A stretch of 64,000 nt of DNA from Spartobacteria bacterium (GTDB lineage Bacteria; Verrucomicrobiota; Verrucomicrobiia; Chthoniobacterales; UBA10450), in assembly GCA_003167555.1 (NCBI GenBank), contig PMSN01000003.1, forward strand, positions 62,001-126,000. The letters are read 5' to 3'. The notes beneath the pieces were generated by a model, which made no database searches, was not told where the DNA came from, and saw only the letters and a list, made by a program, of their open reading frames with translations. Made by a program: the position numbers and the translations under genes. Of this stretch, positions 1-9,646 are shown piece after piece (within the stretch, counting starts at the first letter, position 1; each line of letters opens with the position of its first letter).

Positions 1-3000
1 CCGCCGACCGGTTTCACTGGCACCTACACGTTCCAATATCGGCTAACGAATGTCGCGGGCACTTCAGACGCGACGGTTACGGTCCAGGTGCGACCGGTTG
101 CGACAGCCGATACCTTTGGCCCTCCCAATGTTATCGGTAACGTCAGTATCGACATCGCCACCTCGGTCTTCCTCGCCAACGACATCTACAACAATCCGGT
201 AACCTTTAATCTGGTCAGTAACACGACGACCCAGGGCGGAAGCATTACCATCGCCGGCAGCACCCTGACCTACAACCCGCCGAGAGGTTATGAAGGCGCC
301 GATACCTTCACCTATACCATCACGGACAACAGTACGTTTACTTCTACCTCGGCCACCGTGACCATGAACGTGAGCGGGATGATCTGGTTTATCAACAACA
401 ACGCCGGAGCCTGCTCGTCGAACTGCGATGGGCGTCTTTCGAATCCTTATACCACGCTTGCGGCCTTCAACACCGCCAATGGCTTGAGCGGCGGACTCAA
501 TCCGGACAACAACGACAACATCTTTGTCTACGAGAGCGCCACCGCTTACGACAGCCCCAGCACCGGCGCGGTGACATTGCGCACTGGTCAGAAACTCATC
601 GGGCAGGATGCGACGGCCAGCCTCGCGACCATTACCGGACTTACTCCACCGGCTGGCAGCGCTGCTCTGCCGGCGATGAACAGCGGCAACGCTACGGTTA
701 CCAACATCACGAGCACGGTGACGCTGAACACCAATACGACTGTAAGAGGCCTTCAGATCAACTCAACAACGAGCACCGGCATGAATGATCCGGGAGGTGC
801 CATCAGCGGCGTCAACGTCAGCGAAGTGAATGTCGCCAGCACGACAGGCACTGCTGTTTCCTTGTCGAACGTTGATGGGACCTTGTCCTTTATCAGCATT
901 TCCGCCAACGGCGGCAGTAAAGGGATCGCGCTTAACAATGTGTGTAACACGTCCGGCAGCTTCACGGTCAACGGCGTGGGCACGACGGCCGGCAGCGGCG
1001 GCACGATCCAGAACATCAGTGCTCGCGGGATCGAGGTCATCTCGGCGAAGAACGTGACGCTGAAGAACATGAACTTCACGAACGCCAACACAACAAACGG
1101 AGCGGACCCAACCATCACGCCTTCGACCTGTGGCGACATTGCCAGTTCCACCGACGACAACATCGGCTGCAACGCGTCGATCTACTTGCAGACCGTGACC
1201 GGCGCGACCTTGGATCGAGTCGTGGTCGACACCGCGGCGCAGATGGGCATCAACGGAAACTCCGTGACGAACTTCTCACTCACCAACAGCACTGTGCAGA
1301 AGGCGGGGAACCAGGTGAAGGAGAGCGGCATCACCATCAAGAATCTTCTCGGCACTAACACCTTTACCAACGACACCCTACAACAGAACAACGAATGGCC
1401 TTTGCGGGTGCAGAACTGGACCGGCACATCGACCATCACAATCGATACCGTGACCTTCAACGGTCTGGGCAAGGCGAATGTCGCGGCCCAGGACGGCTTC
1501 CTCTTCGGCCTCTCCACTGGTGCGACCTCGGCGAACATCACCGTGCAGAACTCGAAGTTCTACAATAACCACGCTTATGGCTCTCAGATCGATACCGTCA
1601 GCGGTGCGATCACGGTTACCTTCGATAATAACGACTTCGGCCAGACCAATGGCACGACGATCAGTAACTCCAACAGCAACGGCATAGCCCTGACCATGTC
1701 GAACGGCGGCACGCTCGACTACACGGTCAATAACAATCGGCTCTACGGTCAGGATGTAGTAGGTATCGTTCTGGACGAATCAGGCTCGAGCACGGGCACG
1801 GCCCATATTAGCGGCACGATCAGCAACAACACCATCGGCGATAATGCTGTCGCGAACTCGGGCGCCGACACAAACGGCAATGGCATTCAGATCAACGGTC
1901 AGGGCGCCGGAACAGTGTCGGCAAACATCACCGGCAACACGATCTCGCAGGTGCAGAACACCGGCATCAACATCGAGACGATGACGAACAGCTCGAAGGG
2001 CATCTTCCATATTAAGGGCAACACCCTTAATCCCGCGACGACTATCAACAACTTCGCCATCTCGATCTGGGCTGGCAACTCCTCCCTCGACACGACGAAC
2101 GTCTGCGCCGAGATCGGCGGCACGGTTCTCGCCGACAAGAATACGATCAACGGTGTTTGGTCTAGTAACATTGGCATCCGCACCCGCCAGCGCTTCACGA
2201 CTACTTACAACGTCTCTGGCTTCAACGGGACAGCAAACTCGGCTGATTCCTCGCAACTCCAGACGTATATCGCCGCCAGAAACACGTTGAATGCCGGGCA
2301 GACCGTAAGCTCGTCCACAACCACGGCGTATGTTACCGGCGGCGTAACGTGTGCGACGGTGACGCCGCTGCTCTTCGCGCCAGGCGGCGTCGATGCGAAC
2401 GCGGCCTTATCTAAAGGCGCGCTCCTCACTCAGGCCGCGTTGGACTCCACGGTCGCCACTGCTCGTCAGCGGTGGGAAGCGACCGGAATCACAGCCGAGC
2501 AAGTCGCGACCTTGCGCAGTCTGAGCTTTGAAGTAGCCGATCTACCGAGCCTCAAGCTCGGCGAAGCGGACGGAAATCACATCCGTGTCAGCAGAAACGC
2601 CGGTGGCAACGGTTGGTTCATTAGTTCTACAGCTAAGGATGACAAACAGTTTGGTAAGTCGGTCTCAGCTACTCGCAGCTATACCGAACCATCAGGGGCG
2701 CCGGCCGGCCGCGTCGATCTGCTGACCGCGATCATGCACGAGATGGGTCATGCTCTGGGTCTGCCCGATACCTACGACGCGAAGGATCGCGACAAGGTGA
2801 TGTATGGCTTCCTTACCAATGGCGAGCGCCGCGTTCCAGCAAAGGGAGACGCGACCGCGGTCAAACCCGAGGCGCAAACTAGGTCGCAGTTCCTGGCTGC
2901 GCCTGTAACCATCGGCACGATCCCGCAAGGCAAGAGCGTCACGGTGAGATATCACGCTGCTATCAACAATCCTATTCCGTCGAGCGCGTCGCCCATCTCA

Positions 3001-6000
3001 AGCCAGGGCACAGTCAGCGGCAGTAACTTCTCCAACGTCCTGACAGATGATCCGGCTGTCGGCGGCACGACCGATCCGACTCTTACTCCTGTCACCGTCC
3101 CGCCGCGCTCCTACAGCGCCGGCGGTCCGCCGCCCGCGACCGGAACCGTGAATCAGCCTTATGCCGGTTACACCTTTATCGCCGATGGCGCTCCGGCGCC
3201 CACTTACACGGTGCAATCAGGCACCTTGCCTCCAGGAATTACTTTAAGCTCCGGTGGCGTGCTCTCGGGGACACCTACGACGGTCGGTGTTTACTCAGGC
3301 ATCGTGGTGCGTGCTAGCAACGCGGCCGGCGTCCTCGACACGGCTGCCTTCACCATCACCATCAATCAGGTGGCTGCTACCATCAGCACGCAAGCTTCCG
3401 CCGGAGTTGGCCTGGGCAACACCATTTTCGACACGGCGACTATCACTGGAACCAGTCCGACCGGGACAGTGACCTTCAAGCTCTTCGGCCCGGGCAATGG
3501 CAGCTGCACCGGCACACCGATCTCTACCACGACAAAACCAGTCAATGGCAACGGCCCCTACACGTCCGCTACCTTTACGCCGACGGCAGCCGGGACCTAT
3601 AACTGGGTTGCCTCTTACAACGGTGACACGAATAACGTCGGCGCATCCGGAACGTGCGGCGATCCGAACGAGTCGGTCACTGTGGCGAAGGGGACGACGA
3701 CAACGGCTGTGACCACGTCCAAGACTCCCACGGTGTTTGGCGAGAGCGTGACCTTCACGGCGACCGTGTCGCCGGTGGCGCCGGCTACGACCACACCTAC
3801 AGGGACCGTCCAGTTCCTGGTGGATAACGTGAACGTCGGCAGCGCTGTTACCCTAAGCAGCGGCCAGGCCCAACTCACGACCTCATCGCTCGCTCTGGGA
3901 CCGCATACGATCAAGGCCGATTACCAGGGAGATACGAATTACGCCGGCGGCAATGGTACGGTTGCCCAGACGGTCAACCAGGACAGCACGACCACGGCTG
4001 TGACGTCGTCGGTTAACCCGTCCAGTTTCGGACAATCGGTCACCTTTACCGCGACGGTTACGGCAAACTCGCCTGGCGCCGGAACGCCGACCGGGACCGT
4101 GCAGTTTACGGTCGACGGCACAAACCTTGGCGCAGCCGTTACCTTGAGCAGCGGCTCAGCGCAGGCCAGCACAGCTTCGATAACAGTGACCGGCAGTCCG
4201 CACAGCGTGAAGGGCACGTACAGCGGCGACGTCAACTTCCTTACCAGCAACGGATCGGTGGCTGGCGGCCAGACCGTGAACAAGGCCGGCACGACGACCA
4301 GTGTAAGTTCATCGGCTAACCCATCCATGCCCGGACAAAACGTTACCTTTACCGCCACGGTCGCCGTCTCGTCACCCGGCGCGGGAAGTCCCACCGGGAC
4401 CGTGCAGTTTGCCGTTGATGGCACCAACCTTGGCGGAGCGGTTGCACTGAGTGGCGGCACGGCGCAGGCGAGCACCTCCTCGATAACGACTGCCGGCAGT
4501 CCGCACACCGTCACCGCGACTTACAGTGGCGATACTAACTTCGCCACCAGCGGCGGCTCGCTTCCTGGCGGCCAGACGGTCGGCAAGACAACTCCCACGA
4601 TCAGCACGCAAGCGTCGCCGAACATCATCGTCGGGAGCGCCACTATCTCCGACACCGCTACGCTCGGCAGTGGCCTCAATCCGACCGGGACGATCACCTT
4701 TACCCTCTTCGGACCAAACAACGGCTCGTGCAGCGGCGCCGCGATCTTCACTTCCACCAAGACAGTGAACGGCAACGGGAATTACACTTCCGATCCGTTC
4801 ACGCCGACCACCTTCGGCACCTACAACTGGATTGCCACCTACAATGGCGACGCCAATAACAACACTGCCGCGGGAGCTTGCGGTGCGCCGAACGAATCGG
4901 TCTTCGTCGATCAGGCGCCGTCGCTGCAATGGAGCTCCGCCACCTACAGCGTGAACGAGAACGCCGGCACGGTGACCTTGACCGTGACACGCACCGGCAA
5001 CAATTCCGCTACCGCCGTGGTGCACTACGCGACCAGTGACGGTTCGGCCAAGGCCGGCAAGGATTACACCGCGTCTTCCAGCGACATCACGTTCAATCCT
5101 GGCGACACGAGCAAGCCGGTGGTCGTCACGATCCTGAATGACAATCTGCCTGACGGGAATGAGATCTTTACCGCGACCCTCAACGCGGTAGCGGGCGCGC
5201 CGGTGGGCACACCGCAGACCACGACCGTCACAATCGTCGAAACCAACGGCACGCCGACACCCACACCTACACCGACGGCGACGCCGACAGCTACACCTAC
5301 CGCCACACCGACCGCCACACCTACACCTACTCCTACGCCGACCCCGGCTCAGGCATTGAACATCTCGACCCGCCTGCGAGTAGACGTAGGCGACAAGGTC
5401 ATGATCGCGGGCTTCATCATCACCGGGAACGCGAACAAGCCGGTGGTGCTGCGCGGGATGGGACCGTCGCTAACGGCGTCATCGAATATCCCAGCCAATC
5501 TAGTGCTGGCCGATCCCGTGCTCGAGCTGCGCGGCGCCAACGGCGCCTTGATCATGCGGAACGATAACTGGAAAGACGACCAACGCGCCTTGATCGAAGG
5601 CACACCATTCCAGCCTACGGACGATCACGAGTCGGTCATCGTGGCGACGTTGCCGCCTGGAAATTACACCGCCATCCTGACCGGAAGGAACCAGACCACC
5701 GGCATAGGTCTGGTGGAAGTATACGACAATGGCCAGGCCGTCGACTCACAGCTGGCTAACATCAGCACGCGCGGCTTCGTCCAGGCGGCGGACAACGTCA
5801 TGATTGGCGGCTTCATGCTGGGCGGTAACAACAACCCGACCCGGATCGCCGTGCGCGGCCTCGGACCTTCGCTCGCGCAATTCGGTTTGAGTAACGTCCT
5901 GGCCGATCCGACGCTCGAGTTGCACGACGCCAACGGCACCCTGCTGATCTCGAACGACAACTGGCAGGACGATCCAGTCTCCGCGGCGCAACTGACCGCC

Positions 6001-6135
6001 AACGGCCTCGCGCCGCAGAACCTGAAAGAATCCGGCATCTTCACGACGCTGCCACCGGGCGCCTTCACCGCGATCCTGGCCGGGCAATCCCCGGGCACCG
6101 GCATCGGCCTGGTGGAGATCTACAACTTGAAATAA
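1..6135 (+). CDS. Giant secreted adhesin-like protein with beta-helix, metzincin motif, Ig-like repeats and Calx-beta (5' truncated by window)
   Basis: The frame is open from base 1, so the true start lies outside the window; a GTG at 88 is only an internal codon. At least 2044 residues remain. Numbering from base 88, the order is: cadherin/VCBS-like domain (to about 95), Asn/Thr-rich parallel beta-helix region (about 130-700), a metalloprotease segment with HEMGHALGLPD at 884-894 and a possible Met-turn DKVMYG, a putative-Ig domain, a run of Big_3-type Ig repeats (about 1200-1500), a Calx-beta domain, a Thr-Pro-Ala linker, and two copies of a roughly 110-residue C-terminal domain ending GIGLVE(V/I)Y. 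The HExxHxxGxxD form is known for some metzincins. It is probably exported or surface-bound, with the repeated C-terminal domain as a candidate sorting or anchoring unit (inference). Substrate unknown. A palindromic repeat follows the stop by 8 bases. Confidence 0.9.
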   Translation, partial: PPTGFTGTYTFQYRLTNVAGTSDATVTVQVRPVATADTFGPPNVIGNVSIDIATSVFLANDIYNNPVTFNLVSNTTTQGGSITIAGSTLTYNPPRGYEGADTFTYTITDNSTFTSTSATVTMNVSGMIWFINNNAGACSSNCDGRLSNPYTTLAAFNTANGLSGGLNPDNNDNIFVYESATAYDSPSTGAVTLRTGQKLIGQDATASLATITGLTPPAGSAALPAMNSGNATVTNITSTVTLNTNTTVRGLQINSTTSTGMNDPGGAISGVNVSEVNVASTTGTAVSLSNVDGTLSFISISANGGSKGIALNNVCNTSGSFTVNGVGTTAGSGGTIQNISARGIEVISAKNVTLKNMNFTNANTTNGADPTITPSTCGDIASSTDDNIGCNASIYLQTVTGATLDRVVVDTAAQMGINGNSVTNFSLTNSTVQKAGNQVKESGITIKNLLGTNTFTNDTLQQNNEWPLRVQNWTGTSTITIDTVTFNGLGKANVAAQDGFLFGLSTGATSANITVQNSKFYNNHAYGSQIDTVSGAITVTFDNNDFGQTNGTTISNSNSNGIALTMSNGGTLDYTVNNNRLYGQDVVGIVLDESGSSTGTAHISGTISNNTIGDNAVANSGADTNGNGIQINGQGAGTVSANITGNTISQVQNTGINIETMTNSSKGIFHIKGNTLNPATTINNFAISIWAGNSSLDTTNVCAEIGGTVLADKNTINGVWSSNIGIRTRQRFTTTYNVSGFNGTANSADSSQLQTYIAARNTLNAGQTVSSSTTTAYVTGGVTCATVTPLLFAPGGVDANAALSKGALLTQAALDSTVATARQRWEATGITAEQVATLRSLSFEVADLPSLKLGEADGNHIRVSRNAGGNGWFISSTAKDDKQFGKSVSATRSYTEPSGAPAGRVDLLTAIMHEMGHALGLPDTYDAKDRDKVMYGFLTNGERRVPAKGDATAVKPEAQTRSQFLAAPVTIGTIPQGKSVTVRYHAAINNPIPSSASPISSQGTVSGSNFSNVLTDDPAVGGTTDPTLTPVTVPPRSYSAGGPPPATGTVNQPYAGYTFIADGAPAPTYTVQSGTLPPGITLSSGGVLSGTPTTVGVYSGIVVRASNAAGVLDTAAFTITINQVAATISTQASAGVGLGNTIFDTATITGTSPTGTVTFKLFGPGNGSCTGTPISTTTKPVNGNGPYTSATFTPTAAGTYNWVASYNGDTNNVGASGTCGDPNESVTVAKGTTTTAVTTSKTPTVFGESVTFTATVSPVAPATTTPTGTVQFLVDNVNVGSAVTLSSGQAQLTTSSLALGPHTIKADYQGDTNYAGGNGTVAQTVNQDSTTTAVTSSVNPSSFGQSVTFTATVTANSPGAGTPTGTVQFTVDGTNLGAAVTLSSGSAQASTASITVTGSPHSVKGTYSGDVNFLTSNGSVAGGQTVNKAGTTTSVSSSANPSMPGQNVTFTATVAVSSPGAGSPTGTVQFAVDGTNLGGAVALSGGTAQASTSSITTAGSPHTVTATYSGDTNFATSGGSLPGGQTVGKTTPTISTQASPNIIVGSATISDTATLGSGLNPTGTITFTLFGPNNGSCSGAAIFTSTKTVNGNGNYTSDPFTPTTFGTYNWIATYNGDANNNTAAGACGAPNESVFVDQAPSLQWSSATYSVNENAGTVTLTVTRTGNNSATAVVHYATSDGSAKAGKDYTASSSDITFNPGDTSKPVVVTILNDNLPDGNEIFTATLNAVAGAPVGTPQTTTVTIVETNGTPTPTPTPTATPTATPTATPTATPTPTPTPTPAQALNISTRLRVDVGDKVMIAGFIITGNANKPVVLRGMGPSLTASSNIPANLVLADPVLELRGANGALIMRNDNWKDDQRALIEGTPFQPTDDHESVIVATLPPGNYTAILTGRNQTTGIGLVEVYDNGQAVDSQLANISTRGFVQAADNVMIGGFMLGGNNNPTRIAVRGLGPSLAQFGLSNVLADPTLELHDANGTLLISNDNWQDDPVSAAQLTANGLAPQNLKESGIFTTLPPGAFTAILAGQSPGTGIGLVEIYNLK

Positions 6136-6143
6136 CTGTTCGC

Positions 6144-6209
6144 CTGTAGCGGCGGTCTCTGACCGCCGTGTTACCCATTCGCTTCGGCGGTCAGAGACCG
6201 CCGCTACAG
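6144..6209. repeat. Perfect palindromic repeat (CTGTAGC family)
   Basis: Two perfectly complementary 25-base arms (6144-6168 and 6185-6209) begin CTGTAGCGGCGG and flank a 16-base loop. It lies just after the giant adhesin stop and could act as a transcription terminator as well as a REP-like dispersed repeat. A diverged relative with the same CTGTAGC ends is at 55221-55308. Confidence 0.85.
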
Positions 6210-6253
6210 AAGCAGACTATGAAGCCGCGGGCTTAAACACTAACATATACCAG

Positions 6254-6685
6254 GTGAGTCCGAAGCAAGCTTTGGCCTTCGTGAAGAAAAGCGGCGTCGT
6301 GCTGGAATCGGTGCATGGAGTTGTGCCGAGCCTGGCTGAGGCTATCGCAGGAAAACCCGTCCGCGGTAATTGGTGGGCGCATCCCAAGGCAGACATCATA
6401 TTCCATTGCTCGCGCGCGGTGCGTGCTTCGCCGGACGTAATTACCTGCCGTCTAGTTGCTGGGAAGATAACTTATGTGCATCGACGTCTTTGGCCCGCCC
6501 TGGTTCGCCTGGCGGACCGGTTCGAGGCGAGCCGGCTCGCTGCTATTCGAGAGATTCACACTGCCGCCGGGAGGCACAAAATTGAGGTAACACTTTTTCC
6601 GGCGTGGGTCTCTCCGGAAGTAAGGCGAGCGGCTTCGAATCTCAGCACCGCGCAAGCGGCCGATCTTCTTCGGATTGGTCCTTGA
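6254..6685 (+). CDS. Conserved hypothetical protein, 143 aa
   Basis: GTG start; the frame upstream is open but has no better ATG near it. The protein is soluble with no signal peptide or membrane segment. It starts SPKQALAFVKKSGVVLES and carries a GNWWAHPK motif and a Cys-Arg-Leu-Val segment followed by KITYVHRRLWPALVRLA. I recall a widespread bacterial family of unknown function with this WWAHP/YVHRRLWPAL pattern, but I cannot name a domain. It stands alone between a palindromic repeat and a converging hypothetical gene. Function unknown; the coding call rests on coherent composition and the family resemblance. Confidence 0.7.
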   Translation: MSPKQALAFVKKSGVVLESVHGVVPSLAEAIAGKPVRGNWWAHPKADIIFHCSRAVRASPDVITCRLVAGKITYVHRRLWPALVRLADRFEASRLAAIREIHTAAGRHKIEVTLFPAWVSPEVRRAASNLSTAQAADLLRIGP

Positions 6686-6705
6686 TAGTTCGCCCGGCGC
6701 CGCGG

Positions 6706-7011
6706 TTAGCGTTGCGGAAAATCTTCCACCGACATGATCACATCGCGATCATCGAATGGCACGTGAGTCGACGCTTCGAATTGGAACGCGGTGCGTTTGG
6801 AACGAATTTCCTTGATGGTGAAATGGACCGAGCGCTCTCGGATCGTAAACCGAAGTGACAATCCGACTTTGCGAAAGCGCGCGTCGGTTTCCTTGATCCA
6901 TTCCTTGAAACGCTCGGCATTGAAGGTGCCCATGTCGCGGATCAAAACGGAATGCAGTAGCTGGCGGACGGCTTCTCGCTGCTCCTTGGGGCTGGAATGC
7001 ATCTGGATCAT
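6706..7011 (-). CDS. Hypothetical protein, about 101 aa
   Basis: A small soluble protein rich in charged residues (KEWIKETDARFRKVGLSLRF). The ATG at 7011 is preferred over a longer in-frame start at 7101 because the extra 30 residues are Arg/Pro/Ser-rich and look non-coding. It ends 20 bases past the stop of the converging upstream gene. No recognised domain. The pattern of alternating hydrophobic strands (FTIRERSVHFTIKEI, AFQFEAS) suggests a small alpha/beta fold, but this is only inspection. An overlapping frame is nearly as long, so the call is modest. Confidence 0.5.
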   Translation of the reverse strand: MIQMHSSPKEQREAVRQLLHSVLIRDMGTFNAERFKEWIKETDARFRKVGLSLRFTIRERSVHFTIKEIRSKRTAFQFEASTHVPFDDRDVIMSVEDFPQR

Positions 7012-7194
7012 ACCTGGGTTTGAGCAGAACGAGTGCCGCGGCCGCGCAAGCGCCGACGGTCTGCCAAACCCAAATCGACCTGATCCTCTCGATGGAACCA
7101 TTCGATGTCATCAAGCCCCCAAAGATTCCAACGGCTTTACTTCTCTGGGCTGATCTTGCTTCACCGGCTCAACTGTTGCTAAAAGCTCTGCAAC

Positions 7195-8208
7195 ATGGCG
7201 CGAGTCATTCTACTTTCGGCAACTCCGGCGGACGACGAAACGGAATTCAATCGTGCGCCGCTTCTCGAGCTGAGGAAAGGCGCGGAGCACGATCGCTTCG
7301 GCATCCACACGCTTACAACCGATCCGGAGGACGCCGACGTGATTCTCTTCGTGGAATTCTATGGCGCTGGTTGGTACTTCGAGCGGGTGCGGCATCATCC
7401 ATTCGTGCGGAAGTATCGCGAGAAATGTTTCGTCTTTTGCTCGAACCCTTTCGTTATTCCATTCCTGCCCGGAATCTTTTCGTCGGTCGAAAAACGATGG
7501 TCATCTCCCCGCACCCGTGCCGGCTTTTACCTGGGCCGCACCACGAACGAGTTCACGACCTTCACGGCTCCCACTGACGACATGCCGTATCTCTTTAGCT
7601 TTATGGGCTCGATCCGGAACGCCCGGGTCCGGCGGGATCTGGCGACCTTGCGGCACGCGAGAAGTTTCTTTCAAAATACCGTCGACGATTTCGATCGCAT
7701 CCTGCACCGGAAGATGGATGCGCGTGAGAGACTCGACTACCACCGGCGATATGCTGAACTGACCAAGGCCAGCAAATTCGTCCTTTGCCCGAGAGGTCTG
7801 AGCGCGTCGAGCATCAGGTTATTCGAGACCATGCGGATGGGACGTGTGCCAGTGATTCTGTCCGATGGATGGGCTGGGCCCGCCGGCCCGTGCTGGGACA
7901 AGTGCGCCCTTCGCGTAAAGGAAAAGGACTTTGCCCAAATCCCACGCCTGCTCGAACAACGGGAGGGCGACGCCGTCGCCATGGGAGAGTTGGCTCGTAA
8001 AGAATGGGAGGAATGGTTCTCGGACGAGGTGGTCTTTCACCGCGTCGTCGAGCTCTGTCTGGACATCAAACGGAAGCGGTGGGTTCCGGAAAGTTTGGCG
8101 CGCTGGCCGGTTTACCTCCAGTGCCTGCGCCCGTTCCATCTTCGGCACATGCTCGGGGCAGGATATCGCGCGGTCCGGCGGGCAATGAGAATCGGGTCGT
8201 CGCCGTAA
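7195..8208 (+). CDS. Exostosin-like (GT47-type) glycosyltransferase
   Basis: A 337-residue protein resembling the exostosin family, which transfers sugars in glycan synthesis. The diagnostic part is the C-terminal nucleotide-sugar binding segment KASKFVLCPRGLSASSIR (from about residue 190) followed by LFETMRMGRVPVILSDGW, matching the family's SKF-LCPRG and E-M--G-IPVI pattern. There is no signal peptide or clear transmembrane helix, so it is probably cytoplasmic. It has no linked glycan-synthesis genes here; neighbours are a hypothetical gene and a response regulator on the opposite strand. Acceptor and sugar donor cannot be inferred. Confidence 0.8.
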   Translation: MARVILLSATPADDETEFNRAPLLELRKGAEHDRFGIHTLTTDPEDADVILFVEFYGAGWYFERVRHHPFVRKYREKCFVFCSNPFVIPFLPGIFSSVEKRWSSPRTRAGFYLGRTTNEFTTFTAPTDDMPYLFSFMGSIRNARVRRDLATLRHARSFFQNTVDDFDRILHRKMDARERLDYHRRYAELTKASKFVLCPRGLSASSIRLFETMRMGRVPVILSDGWAGPAGPCWDKCALRVKEKDFAQIPRLLEQREGDAVAMGELARKEWEEWFSDEVVFHRVVELCLDIKRKRWVPESLARWPVYLQCLRPFHLRHMLGAGYRAVRRAMRIGSSP

Positions 8209-8245
8209 GCCCCTGCGATCACCTTGCCGCCCGCGCGGAGAGGAA

Positions 8246-8632
8246 TCACGCTTTCTCAGTCCGCTGTGCCAGCAAGTGTGCGATGGAACTCTCGATATCC
8301 GCGATGCAGACCGGCTTCTTGAGATAAGCATCACCGCACGCGGTTAACGCGTTCTCATGATCCTCCTCGTTGCCGTAGGCCGAATAATACAGAATGGGAA
8401 TGGTGGGTCGCAGGGCACGCAGCCTTTGGCATAGCTCCACTCCCGTCCCATCCGGGAGCCGCACGTCCAGAATGTAGAGATCGAAATCGATTTCTTTCGC
8501 CAGCTCGAACCCTTCGGCCACGCTTCCAGCGGTGAGGACGCCATAGCCGCAGTCCTGCAACAGAGCGGCCATCATCAGTCTTGTATCCTGATGATCATCG
8601 ACGTGAAGGATGCGAGCTTTTGTGCGTTCCAT
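8246..8632 (-). CDS. Single-domain response regulator (receiver only)
   Basis: 128 residues make one CheY-like receiver domain with no output domain. The acidic pair D12/D13, phospho-acceptor D56 (in YILDVRLPDG), Ser84 and the Lys-Pro at 106-107 are all present. Such stand-alone receivers relay phosphate between a kinase and another protein or act by binding. It converges with the glycosyltransferase gene. No kinase gene is adjacent; the nearest are at 36.6 and 61 kb. A second stand-alone receiver lies 0.6 kb away on the other strand. Confidence 0.9.
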   Translation of the reverse strand: MERTKARILHVDDHQDTRLMMAALLQDCGYGVLTAGSVAEGFELAKEIDFDLYILDVRLPDGTGVELCQRLRALRPTIPILYYSAYGNEEDHENALTACGDAYLKKPVCIADIESSIAHLLAQRTEKA

Positions 8633-8852
8633 GGCTGGTGATTCTGCAGTCAGCCGTTGAACGTATCAGGAAGAGCCGCGATGCGCGACCATTCTCTGTT
8701 CCGATTTTGGAGAGACTCGCCAACCGCCCGCAGGCCGTGTTTTCCAATTCTTGGTCCGTGAACATCGGGACAATTTTTCATTGACACATTCGATGCGCGG
8801 CAGGCATTACTGAGGCCGACAGTCTGGAGTCAACAGGAGGCAAACCAAGACC

Positions 8853-9260
8853 ATGCGCATCCGCAACCCTCGTCACCAAATCGCCAAAGGTTGTTGCGTG
8901 ATTTTATTCTCCGGCCTGATGGCCGCTTCCTCGTGGGCCACCCTTGTCTGGGACCTGAATCCCTTGCACCAGGACGGAGCCTTGGGTTCGAGCAGTCACA
9001 CCTACACGTCGATGGGATTTTCGATCATTGCTTATGGTTTCGATAACCCTGGCGGCATTGGACTCACGCATGGCCTGTTCTACAAAAGCGACGCCGATAG
9101 CGGCGGCGCGGGGGAATTCGGCAACGTTCCGAACTTCGGCCAGCATAACTTCTACTCGATCGTGGCCGCGGCGGACGATGTCTTCCCGATCTCCTTCGCG
9201 GCGGACCTGCCTCCTGTGCCGGGAGTTAGCACCCTCTTGTCGGAAATAGCCGCGGAATGA
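8853..9260 (+). CDS. Exported protein, possibly a truncated PEP-CTERM-type protein
   Basis: 135 residues with an N-terminal signal peptide (basic MRIRNPRHQ, hydrophobic core ending SSWA). The mature part is Gly/Ser/Asp-rich (GFSIIAYGFDNPGGIGLTHG, FYKSDADSGGAG), resembling the N-terminal half of PEP-CTERM exported proteins. The protein stops after PPVPGVSTLLSEIAAE, without the usual PEP motif, helix and Arg tail. Its stop overlaps the next start as ATGA, so translation is probably coupled to the downstream receiver protein, an odd pairing for an exported protein. It may be the front half of a longer gene cut by deletion. A purine-rich AGGAGG lies 12 bases before the ATG. Confidence 0.65.
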   Translation: MRIRNPRHQIAKGCCVILFSGLMAASSWATLVWDLNPLHQDGALGSSSHTYTSMGFSIIAYGFDNPGGIGLTHGLFYKSDADSGGAGEFGNVPNFGQHNFYSIVAAADDVFPISFAADLPPVPGVSTLLSEIAAE

Positions 9261-9646
9261 TCGAGCCCCAGCAACCGCTCCGCGTTCTCTGCGCGGACGA
9301 TAATGTTCTCGTGCTGGATATGCTTGCGAAGACGTTGCAATCCGTCGGTCACCACGTGGAAGTGGCGATGGATGGACGAGCCGCTGTTAGTCGCGTGGCG
9401 AAGGACCCCGCCTATTTTCATTTGATCGTCACCGATACGCGCATGCCGCGCTTGGACGGCTTCGGCCTCGTCCAGGAAGCCCGGTCCGCGGGCTACGAAG
9501 GGAAGTTCATTGTCTTTGCGAACGCGCTCAGTCCCGAAGAACGACAGCGTTATGACAAACTGCGAGTCGACCGCGTCATCGATAAGCCCGGGAGAAGCGG
9601 CGAACTGGTTGGGGCCATCAGCGAATTGAGCGCCGCGCTCCGCTAA
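9257..9646 (+). CDS. Single-domain response regulator (receiver only)
   Basis: 129 residues forming a CheY-like receiver. Acidic D14/D15, phospho-acceptor D60 (LIVTDTRMPRLDG) and Lys110 (VIDKPG) are present, but the usual Ser/Thr after strand 4 is not obvious (FIVFANALS has Ala/Asn there). No output domain. It overlaps the preceding exported-protein gene by ATGA and its own end overlaps the converging cysteine desulfurase end by 4 bases. Likely a phosphorelay or binding-type regulator; partner unknown. Confidence 0.88.
   Translation: MIEPQQPLRVLCADDNVLVLDMLAKTLQSVGHHVEVAMDGRAAVSRVAKDPAYFHLIVTDTRMPRLDGFGLVQEARSAGYEGKFIVFANALSPEERQRYDKLRVDRVIDKPGRSGELVGAISELSAALR

Noticed and set aside
4372-5025. 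Several 60-220-codon antisense frames across the giant adhesin gene
   Set aside because: They follow the tandem repeats of the sense gene and have no independent start signals or domains.
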